From contig JAFGDF010000148.1 in the NCBI GenBank assembly GCA_016932235.1, positions 1 through 7,325 of the forward strand: DNA of 7,325 nt, in the 5' to 3' direction. This document shows, piece by piece, positions 6,928 through 7,325 of this stretch; the stretch's first letter is position 1; the number at the start of each line of letters is the position of its first letter. The notes beneath the pieces are model-generated. The model did not search any database. It worked only from the letters and a program-made list of their open reading frames with translations, and was not told the origin of the DNA. The position numbers and the translations under genes are program-made. The stretch is from Deltaproteobacteria bacterium. Lineage in GTDB: Bacteria; Desulfobacterota; DSM-4660; Desulfatiglandales; HGW-15.

Positions 6928-7325
6928 TTATTGCCTCAGACCTGAAATCTTCTGAAGAATATAAACTCCTTCTCCTAACCCAATCCGGCTATCATCATTC
7001 ACATCAGCTTGATTATATATCCCATGGCTCCCTGATATACCGCTACTAATCTGAAGAGCAAGGATCGCGTCGATTAAGTCCACATTTCCATCACCATTGA
7101 TATCAGCAGCGACAATTGTGCCTAGATGGACATTGATGGTCTGGCTGTCATGAATTGCGCCTCCCATATCAATAACTCTAATTAGCGTGTTAATGGACGG
7201 TTGCGTCTCTGAATTATAACTTGGTGGAAGGGTAACGAGTAGCTTCCCGTCACCATTACGAAATGAAGGCAAGTCTGGACTGATATTTATTGCTGTTGGA
7301 TTATCCGCCAAAGCTGTCCATGTCA
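6928..7325 (-). CDS. Dockerin-terminated secreted protein, C-terminal part (partial, runs off right edge)
   Basis: The frame is open to the right edge, giving 131 C-terminal residues before the TAA at 6928-6930. A TTG codon at 7309-7311 is not a believable start, because the reading continues upstream in frame and no ribosome site is present. Visible residues 1-70 look like the end of an immunoglobulin- or cadherin-like beta domain (strands S-I-N-T-L-I-R-V-I-D and S-Q-T-I-N-V-H-L). Residues 72-131 form a type I dockerin with two good calcium loops: Asp74, Asn76, Asp78, Gly79, Asp85, and Asp107, Asn109, Asp111, Glu118, each followed by a helix (A-I-L-A-L-Q, V-Y-I-L-Q-K). Hand count gives about 44% G+C over 6961-7200, lower than the giant gene. 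It lies upstream of the giant gene in the same direction, 351 bases apart, so co-transcription is possible but doubtful given the hairpins between. Its N-terminal domains, and so its function, are outside the window. Confidence 0.85.
   Translation of the reverse strand, partial: TWTALADNPTAINISPDLPSFRNGDGKLLVTLPPSYNSETQPSINTLIRVIDMGGAIHDSQTINVHLGTIVAADINGDGNVDLIDAILALQISSGISGSHGIYNQADVNDDSRIGLGEGVYILQKISGLRQ
6931..7110 (-). other. Type I dockerin module of the right-hand partial protein
   Basis: Two 12-residue calcium loops (AADINGDGNVDLIDA and ADVNDDSRIGLGEG) are separated by a Ser/Gly-rich linker, with paired helices ending I-L-Q-K-I-S-G-L-R. All expected acidic positions are present in both loops, unlike the dockerin of the neighbouring giant protein. 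The ending I-L-Q-K-x-x-G-L-R is, from general familiarity with the family, typical of dockerin-like tails in sulfate-reducing Desulfobacterota rather than of clostridial cellulosomes. Confidence 0.85.

Overview
The window looks like chromosome of an anaerobic, probably sulfate-reducing bacterium of the Desulfobacterota (old Deltaproteobacteria) or a close uncultured relative. This is an inference from two signals: the tail of a heterodisulfide-reductase B-type subunit (CCG domain) on the left, and two adjacent large secreted proteins ending in type I dockerin modules. The main gene is of moderate to high GC. No rRNA, tRNA, CRISPR array, transposase or phage gene was seen.

Layout. Bases 1-327 (+) hold the last 108 codons of an HdrB-like electron-transfer subunit, cut by the left edge. 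A short convergent spacer (328-417) carries a 9-bp hairpin that probably ends transcription from both sides. Bases 418-6576 (-) are one uninterrupted gene for a 2,052-residue exported protein. It has a Sec signal peptide, a long chain of beta-sandwich modules of the carboxypeptidase-regulatory/transthyretin-like type, a central region I do not recognise, a propeller-like repeat region with recurring W-x-x-P-V-E-I strands, and a C-terminal dockerin whose second calcium loop is degenerate. Bases 6577-6927 are non-coding. They hold the ribosome binding site and a candidate promoter for the giant gene, plus a GC-rich, strongly self-complementary element (about 6802-6876). Bases 6928-7325 (-) are the 3' end of a second dockerin protein, cut by the right edge; it is more AT-rich and its dockerin is canonical.

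How the parts may work together. The HdrB fragment belongs to cytoplasmic redox metabolism, faces the other genes, and is probably unrelated to them. The two minus-strand genes encode exported, modular, calcium-loop-bearing proteins that are likely part of the cell surface or of a secreted assembly. No cohesin, glycoside hydrolase or protease catalytic domain is visible, so a cellulosome-like role cannot be claimed. The most notable content is the giant protein itself, especially its unassigned central region, and the structured intergenic element.
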